The position numbers were made by a program, and so were the translations under genes. The notes beneath the pieces were generated by a model that saw only the letters and a program-made list of their open reading frames with translations, was not told the DNA's origin and ran no database searches. DNA of 19,564 nucleotides from contig CAUDIU010000030.1 in the NCBI GenBank assembly GCA_958449715.1, positions 1 to 19,564 of the forward strand, given 5' to 3'. Origin of the DNA: an uncultured Clostridium sp. Its GTDB lineage: Bacteria; Cyanobacteriota; Vampirovibrionia; Gastranaerophilales; Gastranaerophilaceae. This document shows, one piece after another, positions 1-6,158 of the stretch (its first letter is position 1; every line of letters begins with the position of its first letter).

Positions 1-348
1 GGAGCTTTTATTGGAACTGCTACAAAAGAAATTATTAATATTGCGCACAGTTACCTTTTAATAAGTACAATATTTTATTTCTTCCTCGGTCAAATCTTTA
101 TTTACAGAAATGCTTTGCAAGGTATGGGAGAAACAGTTTTCCCATTATTATCAAGTATTGCAGAACTTGTAATGAGAGCATTCACAGCGGTTTATCTTGC
201 TATAAAATTTGGTTATATCGGCATGTTTTATGCAGGTCCTATTGCTTGGGTAAGTGCTTCTACTGTGCTATTCTTAGGATATTTATATAGTATTAAACAT
301 ATTATTTATAAAGTCAAAAATAAATTACGTAGCTACTTGCAAAGTTAA
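1..348 (+). CDS. MATE-family efflux transporter, C-terminal part (5' truncated by window edge)
   Basis: The frame is open from base 1 to the TAA at 346-348, about 115 residues. The protein is hydrophobic, with three or four likely membrane helices: ISTIFYFFLGQIFIY, then LVMRAFTAVYLAIKF, then a Gly/Ala-rich helix around IGMFYAGPIAWVSAS and a Leu/Tyr-rich helix, ending in a basic cytoplasmic tail. The pattern in which a GMG motif is followed by a Pro-containing helix and then a helix with E and R (AELVMRAF) resembles the last helices of MATE/NorM multidrug or flippase-like transporters. The Na+- or H+-coupled export role is family knowledge; only the C-terminus is visible, so the family call is moderate. 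A polytopic polysaccharide flippase of the same fold is the main alternative. No terminator is obvious between it and eno. Confidence 0.6.
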   Translation, partial: GAFIGTATKEIINIAHSYLLISTIFYFFLGQIFIYRNALQGMGETVFPLLSSIAELVMRAFTAVYLAIKFGYIGMFYAGPIAWVSASTVLFLGYLYSIKHIIYKVKNKLRSYLQS

Positions 349-392
349 AAGATTTATGAAAAGATTATCACAAGGTCAAAAAGAGTGTAAAA

Positions 393-427
393 TGTCTATA
401 TAAATATATTTCAAATTTGTATAGACA
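393..427. promoter_or_regulatory. Inverted repeat in the eno leader, possible operator or RNA hairpin
   Basis: TGTCTATA (393-400) is perfectly repeated in inverse as TATAGACA (420-427), an 8-bp arm with a 19-nt AT-rich centre. It ends ten bases before the eno Shine-Dalgarno. The left arm overlaps a TATAAA (399-404) that could be a -10 box, although I see no good -35 partner. It could act as a DNA operator or as a hairpin in the leader RNA. The function is inference. Confidence 0.35.
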
Positions 428-448
428 GATAAAAATAGGAGGCAGAAT

Positions 449-1732
449 ATGTCAACATTTATAGAAGATATTTACGCAAGACAAATATTAGATTCTCGCG
501 GAAATCCAACTGTAGAAGTCGATGTAAAACTTACAAACGGTGTAAAAGGTCGTGCTGCAGTACCATCAGGAGCTTCTACTGGTATTTTTGAAGCTTTGGA
601 ATTGCGAGATGGCGATAAATCAAAATACATGGGAAAAAGCGTTCAAAAAGCTGTTGATAATGTAAATAACATAATTGCACCTGAACTTATAGGAGAAAAA
701 GCTTCTCACCAAAAAGAAATAGACACATTCATGATTGACATGGACGGGACTGAAAATAAATCAAAACTCGGTGCAAATGCTATTTTAGGTGTATCTCTTG
801 CAGTTGCAAAAGCAGCATCTAAAGCATATGATATGGCTCTTTACAGATACTTAGGCGGGATTAATGCTTTAACTTTACCTGTACCTATGATGAATATTAT
901 TAATGGCGGAGCTCATGCTGATAATAATATTGATTTCCAAGAATTTATGATAGCACCAGTCGGAGCAGAAAGTTTTTCTCACGCAATTGAAATGGGTTGT
1001 AATGTTTTCCACACCTTAAAAAGTGTTTTGAAAAATAAAGGAATGGCAACTTCAGTAGGAGATGAAGGTGGATTCGCTCCAAATCTTCAATCTAATGCTG
1101 AAGGTATTGAAGTAATCTTAGAAGCTATTGATAAAGCTGGTTACAACACAGATCAAATCAAAATTTGCCTTGATGTTGCATCATCTGAATTCTATGAAAA
1201 TGGAAAATATAACCTGAAAGGTGAAGGCAAATCATTTGATAATAAAGAAATGACAGACTTTTTAGAAGGATGGGTAAAAAAATATCCAATAATTTCTATA
1301 GAAGACGGTATGGCAGAACAGGATTGGGAAGGCTGGGAAATGCTTACCCAACGTATAGGAAATCACTGCCAGTTAGTAGGTGATGATTTGTTTGTAACAA
1401 ACACAAGACGTTTAGCAGACGGTATAAAACGCAATGTTGCAAATTCAATTTTGATAAAAGTTAACCAAATCGGCACATTGTCAGAAACATTAGATGCAAT
1501 ATCTATGGCACACGCTGCTGGTTATACAACAATCATTTCACATAGATCAGGCGAAACAGAAGATACATTTATTGCAGATCTTGCAGTTGCAGTAAACAGC
1601 GGACAAATTAAAACAGGTTCAGCATCAAGATCTGACAGAATGGCTAAATATAATCAACTTTTAAGAATTGAGCAAAAACTCGGTTCGGCTGCTAAATACT
1701 TAGGACTACAAGCATTTAACGGTCAAAAATAA
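449..1732 (+). CDS. eno: Enolase (phosphopyruvate hydratase)
   Basis: Enolase interconverts 2-phosphoglycerate and phosphoenolpyruvate in glycolysis and is cytoplasmic. The 427-residue length is typical. Family landmarks are all present: the N-terminal ARQILDSRGNPTVEVDV stretch, GASTG at 41-45, GGAHADN with H156, the catalytic acid E206 in DEGGFAPN, Mg ligands D242, E285 and D312, catalytic K337 in ILIKVNQIGT, and the SHRSGETEDT signature near 364-373. The ATG is preceded by a perfect AGGAGG at 437-442, six bases away, so the start is firm and high expression is likely. An inverted repeat sits just upstream. The gene stands alone and ends at a bidirectional terminator shared with the opposing EF-hand gene. 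Confidence 0.98.
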   Translation: MSTFIEDIYARQILDSRGNPTVEVDVKLTNGVKGRAAVPSGASTGIFEALELRDGDKSKYMGKSVQKAVDNVNNIIAPELIGEKASHQKEIDTFMIDMDGTENKSKLGANAILGVSLAVAKAASKAYDMALYRYLGGINALTLPVPMMNIINGGAHADNNIDFQEFMIAPVGAESFSHAIEMGCNVFHTLKSVLKNKGMATSVGDEGGFAPNLQSNAEGIEVILEAIDKAGYNTDQIKICLDVASSEFYENGKYNLKGEGKSFDNKEMTDFLEGWVKKYPIISIEDGMAEQDWEGWEMLTQRIGNHCQLVGDDLFVTNTRRLADGIKRNVANSILIKVNQIGTLSETLDAISMAHAAGYTTIISHRSGETEDTFIADLAVAVNSGQIKTGSASRSDRMAKYNQLLRIEQKLGSAAKYLGLQAFNGQK

Positions 1733-1763
1733 CAAATAATCATACATAATAAAAAACTAAAAT

Positions 1764-1792
1764 AAATGACTCCTTAATTTAGGGAGTCATTT
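1764..1792. terminator. Bidirectional intrinsic terminator between eno and the EF-hand gene
   Basis: AAATGACTCC (1764-1773) pairs perfectly with GGAGTCATTT (1783-1792) around a 9-nt loop. On the minus strand the stem is followed by a T-rich run (complement of 1747-1763), a good terminator for the 1840-2388 gene. The plus strand has only a weak T/C tract, so termination after eno may be less efficient. Confidence 0.8.
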
Positions 1793-1839
1793 CCTTTCCA
1801 AATGTATCGTTACTAAGTTTAGTGTGTGTAAATATAGGT

Positions 1840-2388
1840 CTATGAATCACTACTTGATTTATACTTATAACTTAATAAGCTGTAAGTATCAGAAGATGAT
1901 GAACTGCTATCTCCATAAAAAACTGACATATCAGTTGCACGACGATTATTAAATTCGTCTTCAACTTCCATTCTTGAACAATTTATGTCATAAGCTGAAA
2001 TTTCAGCACTTGTAATTCTTCCATCATGATTTGTATCCATTTCATCAAAATGTTCTAGAATTTTTGTCATTGTACTTTCAGACAAACCGCTTGATCCTGA
2101 TGCATATAACTGAGTTAATTCAGCTTTTGTTAATCCTTGTGTAGAAATAGTATTTGAAAGATTGTTCATTTCATCAGCTGTAATTATACCGTCACCATCT
2201 TTATCAATAGATGAAAAATTTGTCTGCAAATATGATGCAAAAGATTGATTTAAAACTCCATAATTAGAAGTCTTAGTTCTTGCTTCTGTTAAATTATCTA
2301 ATGTTAAACCTTCCGGATACTGCGATGCCAGATATGAATATGTATTAGTCAAACCTGCATAAACACCTGAAAGTATATTATTACTCAT
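1840..2388 (-). CDS. Small EF-hand calcium-binding protein, two loops
   Basis: The 182-residue protein contains two textbook EF-hand loops. D62-K-D64-G-D66-G-I-I-T-A-D-E73 and D118-T-N120-H-D122-G-R-I-T-S-A-E129 both have the acidic 1, 3, 5 and 12 positions, central Gly and hydrophobic position 8, so Ca2+ binding is expected. There is no signal peptide; the N-terminus (MSNNILSGVYAGLTNTY) is polar and helical. The C-terminal tail is unusual, with a Ser run at 161-166 and a Ser/Tyr/Lys-rich end. The start is supported by GAGGG upstream of ATG. A TTGACT/TAACAT promoter lies upstream. The gene converges on eno. Its biological role is unknown; Ca2+ sensing or buffering is inference. A second, one-loop EF-hand gene lies at 18833-19168. 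Confidence 0.88.
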   Translation of the reverse strand: MSNNILSGVYAGLTNTYSYLASQYPEGLTLDNLTEARTKTSNYGVLNQSFASYLQTNFSSIDKDGDGIITADEMNNLSNTISTQGLTKAELTQLYASGSSGLSESTMTKILEHFDEMDTNHDGRITSAEISAYDINCSRMEVEDEFNNRRATDMSVFYGDSSSSSSDTYSLLSYKYKSSSDS

Positions 2389-2420
2389 ACTACGCCCTCA
2401 TTCTACTTACTTTATTTTTT

Positions 2421-2448
2421 ATGTTAATGATTTTTTTTACAAAGTCAA
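2421..2448 (-). promoter_or_regulatory. Predicted promoter of the two-EF-hand gene
   Basis: Reading the minus strand, TTGACT (complement of 2443-2448) is followed after 16 bp by TAACAT (complement of 2421-2426). A start near 2414 would give a leader of about 25 nt containing the GAGGG site. Confidence 0.45.
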
Positions 2449-2579
2449 ACCTCTATTTGAATGAATTTTTTAAAAAGTATGTAAAAATATGTTACAAAAA
2501 CATTTAAAATCCTAAAGTTTTTCTAAAACATATCCGATAAAAAATTTGTTGATAGATTGTTAATAAGGAGTGTGTGCTC

Positions 2580-2807
2580 ATGAACGAAGAAAAAAAAGTT
2601 ATGGATATGGAAGATCTTATGTTAGATTACGGTGAAATGACAAGTTTTGATTTTGATTCACTTGATTACAAACAAGTAAGAGAACTACAAAAAGTAACTG
2701 ATAGTGAATATTCAAATCAGCCTTATCCGTTTAAATATGGAAATTTTGATTTAGTTGATATGATTCATGCATTTATCACACAATATCAAAAAAAAGAAAA
2801 TGCATAA
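2580..2807 (+). CDS. Small acidic protein of unknown function (75 aa)
   Basis: I do not recognise a family. The ATG at 2580 is chosen over the in-frame GTG at 2574 because AAGGAG (2565-2570) lies nine bases before the ATG and only three before the GTG. The protein is acidic and Met-rich at the N-terminus (MNEEKKVMDMEDLMLDYGEM), has a middle with FDFDSLDYKQVRELQKV, and ends in a basic tail. There is no signal peptide or membrane segment. It is followed after 47 bases by a second small gene with a look-alike translation start, and the two probably form one transcript ending at 3163. Codon use matches the neighbours, and the clear ribosome-binding site argues that it is a real gene. Confidence 0.7.
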   Translation: MNEEKKVMDMEDLMLDYGEMTSFDFDSLDYKQVRELQKVTDSEYSNQPYPFKYGNFDLVDMIHAFITQYQKKENA

Positions 2808-2854
2808 CTGTTAATTAGAAAATGTGTATCTTAGAAAAATCGGAGTGTAGCACT

Positions 2855-3067
2855 ATGAACGACAAAGAATTATTTGAAAACAATTGTTTGCCTCTATTTT
2901 GGCTGGAAGATGAAGAACATTTTGAACAGCCTGCAACTCAAAGAAAAGATTTGCAAACACTTCTTGCAGAATTAGAAGATATTAAAAATCAAATAGATGA
3001 AATCAGTGCAAGAGAATGGCATCTTGCAAAACTTATGAAATTTCATAACGAGGGCCTAGCCCGATGA
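2855..3067 (+). CDS. Small protein of unknown function with coiled-coil-like C-terminus (70 aa)
   Basis: The frame opens at an ATG at 2822, but GGAG at 2842-2845 lies nine bases before the ATG at 2855, which is therefore chosen. The product is 70 residues, acidic in its first half (LFWLEDEEHFEQP), followed by a heptad-like helix (LQTLLAELEDIKNQIDEIS) consistent with a short coiled coil and oligomerisation. It has no signal peptide and one Cys. The leader and first codons (GGAGTGT, six variable bases or so, ATGAACGA) resemble those of the gene just upstream, though the proteins do not otherwise align. The function is unknown. The stop codon lies inside a possible RNA fold at 3056-3109. Confidence 0.7.
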   Translation: MNDKELFENNCLPLFWLEDEEHFEQPATQRKDLQTLLAELEDIKNQIDEISAREWHLAKLMKFHNEGLAR

Positions 3068-3109
3068 GTAACCTCTGCTGTTAAGAACAGCTACCGAGAT
3101 TTGGGATAG
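3056..3109 (+). ncRNA. Candidate folded RNA element overlapping the stop codon
   Basis: A nested fold can be drawn. CTA-G-CCC (3056-3062) pairs with GGG-A-TAG (3103-3109) with one G-A mismatch. Then comes an asymmetric internal loop GATGA / CGAGATTT, GTA (3068-3070) with TAC (3092-3094), a six-base bulge ACCTCT, and GCTGTT (3077-3082) with AACAGC (3086-3091) capped by AAG. It matches no riboswitch or ribozyme consensus that I can recall. It may be a 3'-UTR structure, an mRNA-derived small RNA together with the terminator 25 nt downstream, or chance. Confidence 0.3.
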
Positions 3110-3133
3110 CAAAAATTTATAACAATACATAAC

Positions 3134-3163
3134 ATCGTTGAACACTTTCAACGATTTTTTTTT
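3134..3163 (+). terminator. Intrinsic terminator of the two small genes
   Basis: ATCGTTGAA (3134-3142) pairs perfectly with TTCAACGAT (3147-3155) around a CACT loop and runs straight into nine T's (3155-3163). This is a classic rho-independent terminator for the plus strand. The opposing tolC-like gene ends 12 bases further on. Confidence 0.92.
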
Positions 3164-3174
3164 GCGTAAATTAA

Positions 3175-4440
3175 TTATAAATCTTCTAAAGAATCTTCAT
3201 CCAATAAAATATCATGTCCCATATTATGGATTAAATCTAAATATGCATTGTAATATACCTGCATTGCACTAATATATTCATTTAAAATTTCTTGATGAGA
3301 ATTTTCAATAATAAATAAATTCAATAATTGAGTATCACCTTTTGCATAACGTTGTTCGGACATTTTTAAAATTTTATCAGATTCTTTTAAAATATCCTTG
3401 TAATACCCCATATTTTCTTTTGCATATTTAAATTGGTTATAATCTTCTTTTAGGGCAAATTTTAATTTATTTTCAAAAGAAACTTTATCAATTTTCGCTC
3501 TTTCAAGAATAATTTTAGCTCGATTTACTTCTGGTCTGTAAGAATAAAAAACAGGTAAATCCAAATAACCACCTGCATAACCACCGTGCAACATTCCATC
3601 ACCTGAAAAAGCATAACCGCCAATTACTGTAATATCAGGAATAACTTTATGTCTTGCTACGGCTAATTCTTTTTCGGATTTATCTATATTATCATAAGCT
3701 ATTCTAATAGAATAACTATATTTCATAGCTACTTCTTCAATAGTTTCATACTCAGGTAATTGAATATCCAATAATGATATATGATCTTGGAACAATGAAT
3801 TTTCACGGGTATCATACATTACATCAGTATCTTTTAAATTCAAAACTTTATTAAAATTGAATTGAGAATATAGTAAATTAGCCTTTGCTTTGTTCAAAGA
3901 AACCAATTGTTTTTTATATTTTATGTCTGATTGTAATTTTTCAATTTCGTAATTTTTAGAATTTTTCGGCTTGTTTTCAGCAAGCAATTTCATATTCTTA
4001 AAAAGTTCTTCTCTCTGCTGTAAAATAGCTACAACAGATTTCATATATACAACATCAAAATAAGCTTCCATAACTTCGAGTTTTAAATTCAACTCTTCCT
4101 GTCTTATTTGATTTTCAATTAATTTCATATTAGCAATTGCAGCCTTTTTACGAACACCTCTTTTAGAAATTTCTAAAGGAATGGCAATACCAGCCTGACT
4201 TGCATTAGGCTTACCTACAGGCCCCATTAAGATTGTTGATTGAAGCTGTGGATTTTTAAGCGCATTAGCCATTTTAACTTCTTGTTCCAAAACCGCAATT
4301 TCTTTGCGTTTTGCTTGCAATGCTAAATTATGCTGCAAAGCTAATTTAACAGCATCATTCGCTGAAATTTTTATAATTTCAGCTTGGGAGGGCAAACTTA
4401 CAACTATTATCGCTAATAATAGAAAAAAGAACTTTTTCAT
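3175..4440 (-). CDS. TolC / CzcC-type outer-membrane efflux protein
   Basis: The 421-residue protein starts with a clean signal peptide (MKKFFFLLLAIIVVSLPSQA, cleavage before E21). Its body has two repeats of long amphipathic helices typical of outer membrane factors: the first with AVKLALQHNLALQAKRKE and NALKNPQLQ near residues 29-66, the second with VAMKYSYSIRIAYDNIDKSEKELAVARHKVIPDITV and a final SEQRYAKGDTQLLNLF. By family, such proteins form trimeric channels through the outer membrane for tripartite efflux or secretion. No membrane-fusion or RND pump gene lies next to it, so its partners and substrate are unknown. It implies a diderm envelope. No Shine-Dalgarno is visible; a -10-like box lies eight bases before the ATG, suggesting a near-leaderless mRNA. 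Confidence 0.87.
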   Translation of the reverse strand: MKKFFFLLLAIIVVSLPSQAEIIKISANDAVKLALQHNLALQAKRKEIAVLEQEVKMANALKNPQLQSTILMGPVGKPNASQAGIAIPLEISKRGVRKKAAIANMKLIENQIRQEELNLKLEVMEAYFDVVYMKSVVAILQQREELFKNMKLLAENKPKNSKNYEIEKLQSDIKYKKQLVSLNKAKANLLYSQFNFNKVLNLKDTDVMYDTRENSLFQDHISLLDIQLPEYETIEEVAMKYSYSIRIAYDNIDKSEKELAVARHKVIPDITVIGGYAFSGDGMLHGGYAGGYLDLPVFYSYRPEVNRAKIILERAKIDKVSFENKLKFALKEDYNQFKYAKENMGYYKDILKESDKILKMSEQRYAKGDTQLLNLFIIENSHQEILNEYISAMQVYYNAYLDLIHNMGHDILLDEDSLEDL

Positions 4441-4448
4441 ACAAATAC

Positions 4449-4477
4449 ATAATACAATAAAAATATCATTTTGAAAA
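4449..4477 (-). promoter_or_regulatory. Predicted promoter of the TolC-type gene
   Basis: On the minus strand TTTTCA (complement of 4472-4477) is followed after 17 bp by TATTAT (complement of 4449-4454), which ends eight bases before the ATG at 4440. Transcription would begin within a base or two of the start codon. The -35 is weak. Confidence 0.4.
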
Positions 4478-4481
4478 ATTA

Positions 4482-4501
4482 AGGCGGAAATTAATCCGCC
4501 T
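4482..4501 (-). terminator. Intrinsic terminator of the Cys-rich small gene
   Basis: AGGCGGA (4482-4488) and TCCGCCT (4495-4501) form a perfect 7-bp GC-rich stem with a 6-nt loop. On the minus strand it is followed by TAATTTTTCAAAA, so it serves the gene at 4542-4754 and separates it from the TolC-type gene. Confidence 0.82.
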
Positions 4502-4541
4502 CAAAAATACCGTTACATTTTCGCATGTTATGTAACAAGAA

Positions 4542-4754
4542 TTATACGGGGTTGGTATTAGGTCTGCCAGCAACGTTTATCAAAATATCAATAACTTTAG
4601 GCATTTGACACTTAAAAGAGTAATGCCCGTTTTTCAAAGAACATTTAGTACAGTCACATTTTATTGAATAACATTCTAATGCCTGCTCTGTCCAACTTTG
4701 TGTAATAGATTCCGAAATTTCCCCATTATTTTGCGGATAAAAAACTTCCTCCAT
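4542..4754 (-). CDS. Small Cys-rich protein, possible metal or Fe-S site (70 aa)
   Basis: I do not recognise the family. The ATG at 4754 has AGGAG seven bases upstream and a TTGAGT/TATAAA promoter, and an intrinsic terminator follows, so this is a complete stand-alone gene. Five cysteines are grouped as C28-x4-C33-x-C35-x2-C38-x10-C49, in a stretch running from EQALECYSIKCDCTKCSL to YSFKCQMPKVIDIL. No signal peptide is present, so the cysteines are probably in the reducing cytoplasm and could bind Zn2+ or an Fe-S cluster. The pattern is not one of the classic ferredoxin or rubredoxin spacings that I know. A hydrophobic helix (VIDILINVAG) follows, then a Pro/Asn-rich tail. Ligand and role are inference. 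Confidence 0.75.
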   Translation of the reverse strand: MEEVFYPQNNGEISESITQSWTEQALECYSIKCDCTKCSLKNGHYSFKCQMPKVIDILINVAGRPNTNPV

Positions 4755-4785
4755 AAAGCCACTCCTAAAAGATATTACTAACCCA

Positions 4786-4813
4786 TTTATATTTTAACCT
4801 GACAGCAACTCAA
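4786..4813 (-). promoter_or_regulatory. Predicted promoter of the Cys-rich gene
   Basis: On the minus strand TTGAGT (complement of 4808-4813) is followed after 16 bp by TATAAA (complement of 4786-4791). This gives a short leader with the AGGAG at the complement of 4762-4766. Confidence 0.55.
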
Positions 4814-4851
4814 TTTAATCCTTTATTTAATGTATATTTGATAAGACTATT

Positions 4852-4880
4852 TTGACTAATATAAAAAAATAATATATCAT
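4852..4880 (+). promoter_or_regulatory. Predicted promoter of the exported M48-like two-gene unit
   Basis: TTGACT (4852-4857), a 17-bp spacer and TATCAT (4875-4880) match the sigma-70 consensus well. Transcription would start near 4887, with GGAG at 4891-4894 and ATG at 4901, so the leader is only about 14 nt. Confidence 0.65.
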
Positions 4881-4900
4881 TAAATAAATTGGAGTTATTT

Positions 4901-5596
4901 ATGAAAAAATTTATAATATCATTTTTATGCTTACTTGCTTTTTCAACAAGCACTTTTGCTGTATCTGATAAAGAAATTATACAAGAGCAAACTATACAAA
5001 ACAGAATAAATGATATTGGCACACAAATTTTAAACGCAAACAAAATTAAAGGACACATTATATTTGTTTATGATAAAGAAGCAAAAGATTCTTTACTAAA
5101 AATGGACACAACAGTTACAAGCAGACAAATTATAATGTTCCGAGAATACTATAAATTTATCGCCGATGATAATGAACTTGCAGCTTATCTTTCAAGAGAA
5201 ATTGCCAGATCTTCAAGAACATTTGACGGCATGGGCAACGGCTGGCTTACAGGAGTGCAAATAAAAGCAGCTCCGAAAAAATTTGAACTCGTATCAGATA
5301 AAAGGGCCGTAGATTATATGGTAAATGCAGGCTATAACCCGATTGCACTTATTACATTCATAAATAAAGCATACCCGCAACACTATCAAGATTTAGTTTC
5401 TAATAAAAATCTTACATCTAAAAGATTAGCTCATATTTATGAATATATTTATACAAAATATCCATACTTCCTTGCAAATAACGAATATCTTGAAAACCCG
5501 CATTATCAGAACTTTTTATTAAATTCTGTAGAAAATAGAAGACTATTTGAAGAAAAAATTAAAACTAATTCAAAGGAAAAATTAAAATATGAATAA
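4901..5596 (+). CDS. Exported M48-like peptidase homologue with degenerate zinc site
   Basis: The start is set at ATG 4901 by GGAG at 4891-4894; an upstream in-frame TTG at 4889 lies before that site and is rejected. The 231-residue protein begins with a signal peptide (MKKFIISFLCLLAFSTSTFA). The middle follows the M48 metallopeptidase pattern: GHIIFVYDKEAKDSLL, then FIADDNELAAYLSREIARSS (residues 86-105), then FELVSDKRAVDYMVNAGYNP (128-147). In active M48 enzymes the second block holds HExxH. Here it reads R99-E100-I-A-R103, so both zinc-binding histidines are Arg (codons AGA, AGA), while the third ligand E129 of the ExxxD motif appears kept. It is therefore probably proteolytically inactive and may act as a scaffold or inhibitor; that is inference. 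It overlaps the next gene by 8 bases. Confidence 0.75.
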   Translation: MKKFIISFLCLLAFSTSTFAVSDKEIIQEQTIQNRINDIGTQILNANKIKGHIIFVYDKEAKDSLLKMDTTVTSRQIIMFREYYKFIADDNELAAYLSREIARSSRTFDGMGNGWLTGVQIKAAPKKFELVSDKRAVDYMVNAGYNPIALITFINKAYPQHYQDLVSNKNLTSKRLAHIYEYIYTKYPYFLANNEYLENPHYQNFLLNSVENRRLFEEKIKTNSKEKLKYE

Positions 5597-6158
5597 AATT
5601 ATTAGCCTTTTGACAGTTTTATTTTTAATTACCTCACCCTGCTTTGCAGAAATAATGCAGGACGAATTTGTAAATTCAACTCTTAAAAATATACCGCTAG
5701 AAAAACCACAAACTCATATAAAATATAATTACGAAAGCACAAAATGCGTACCTATAAAGTTGCACATAACAGAAAATATTAAAAACGAAAATTATATCTA
5801 TGAAGGTCAACCTGTAACTTTCAAGGTTATCGAAGATGTTGTATACAATAATGAAATTATAATAAAACAAGGAACAATTGTCCCTGCAAGAGTAGAAACA
5901 ATTATTACAAGCGGAATGAACGGAATTCCAGCAAGCATAATTTTTGGAGATTTTAAATTTGAAAACATAGATAAAAACAAAATAGACTATACCTACGAAC
6001 GATTCGGACAAGACAGAAGCCTATGGGTATTCCCACTCAAATGGGCATTGACAATTCTTCCTCCAACTGGTTCTTTGACAAACTTTATAAAAGGCGGTCA
6101 TGCCAGATTAAAAACTAATAAGGTAATACAGCTTAATTATTATCCTGAGTGGATTTAA
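5589..6158 (+). CDS. Exported protein of unknown function (189 aa)
   Basis: The ATG lies inside the end of the M48-like gene (8-base overlap, ATGAATAA), so the two are probably translationally coupled. A signal peptide (MNKIISLLTVLFLITSPCFA, cleavage before E21) marks it as exported. The mature part is rich in beta-prone segments: QPVTFKVIEDVVYNNEIIIK, then a Gly/Pro-containing GTIVPARVETII, then SGMNGIPASIIFGDFKF. The KQGTIVPARV pattern is reminiscent of small beta-barrel domains of cell-envelope proteins, but I cannot name a family. A single short hydrophobic stretch near WVFPLKWALTILPP could touch the membrane. The last 26 bases overlap the 3' end of engB on the other strand. A joint function with the M48-like protein is inference from operon structure. 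Confidence 0.72.
   Translation: MNKIISLLTVLFLITSPCFAEIMQDEFVNSTLKNIPLEKPQTHIKYNYESTKCVPIKLHITENIKNENYIYEGQPVTFKVIEDVVYNNEIIIKQGTIVPARVETIITSGMNGIPASIIFGDFKFENIDKNKIDYTYERFGQDRSLWVFPLKWALTILPPTGSLTNFIKGGHARLKTNKVIQLNYYPEWI

Noticed and set aside
3060..3105. CCGATGA followed by a stem and CGAGA, reminiscent of a hammerhead ribozyme core
   Set aside because: The invariant CUGAUGA is CCGAUGA here, the GAAA box is absent and no cleavage-site helix with NUH is visible.
3068..3110. Hairpin region checked as a tRNA or tmRNA remnant
   Set aside because: The hairpin loop is three to five bases, not seven, and there is no acceptor stem, T-loop GTTCGA or CCA end.
4810..5058. Minus-strand open frame opposite the start of the M48-like gene
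   Set aside because: It lies antisense over the promoter and signal peptide of a well-supported gene, and its Cys/Phe/Ile-rich composition is typical of a reverse-strand shadow.
5697..6011. Minus-strand 104-codon open frame within the exported-protein gene
   Set aside because: Its Tyr/Phe/Cys-rich composition and complete overlap with a coupled signal-peptide gene mark it as a shadow frame.
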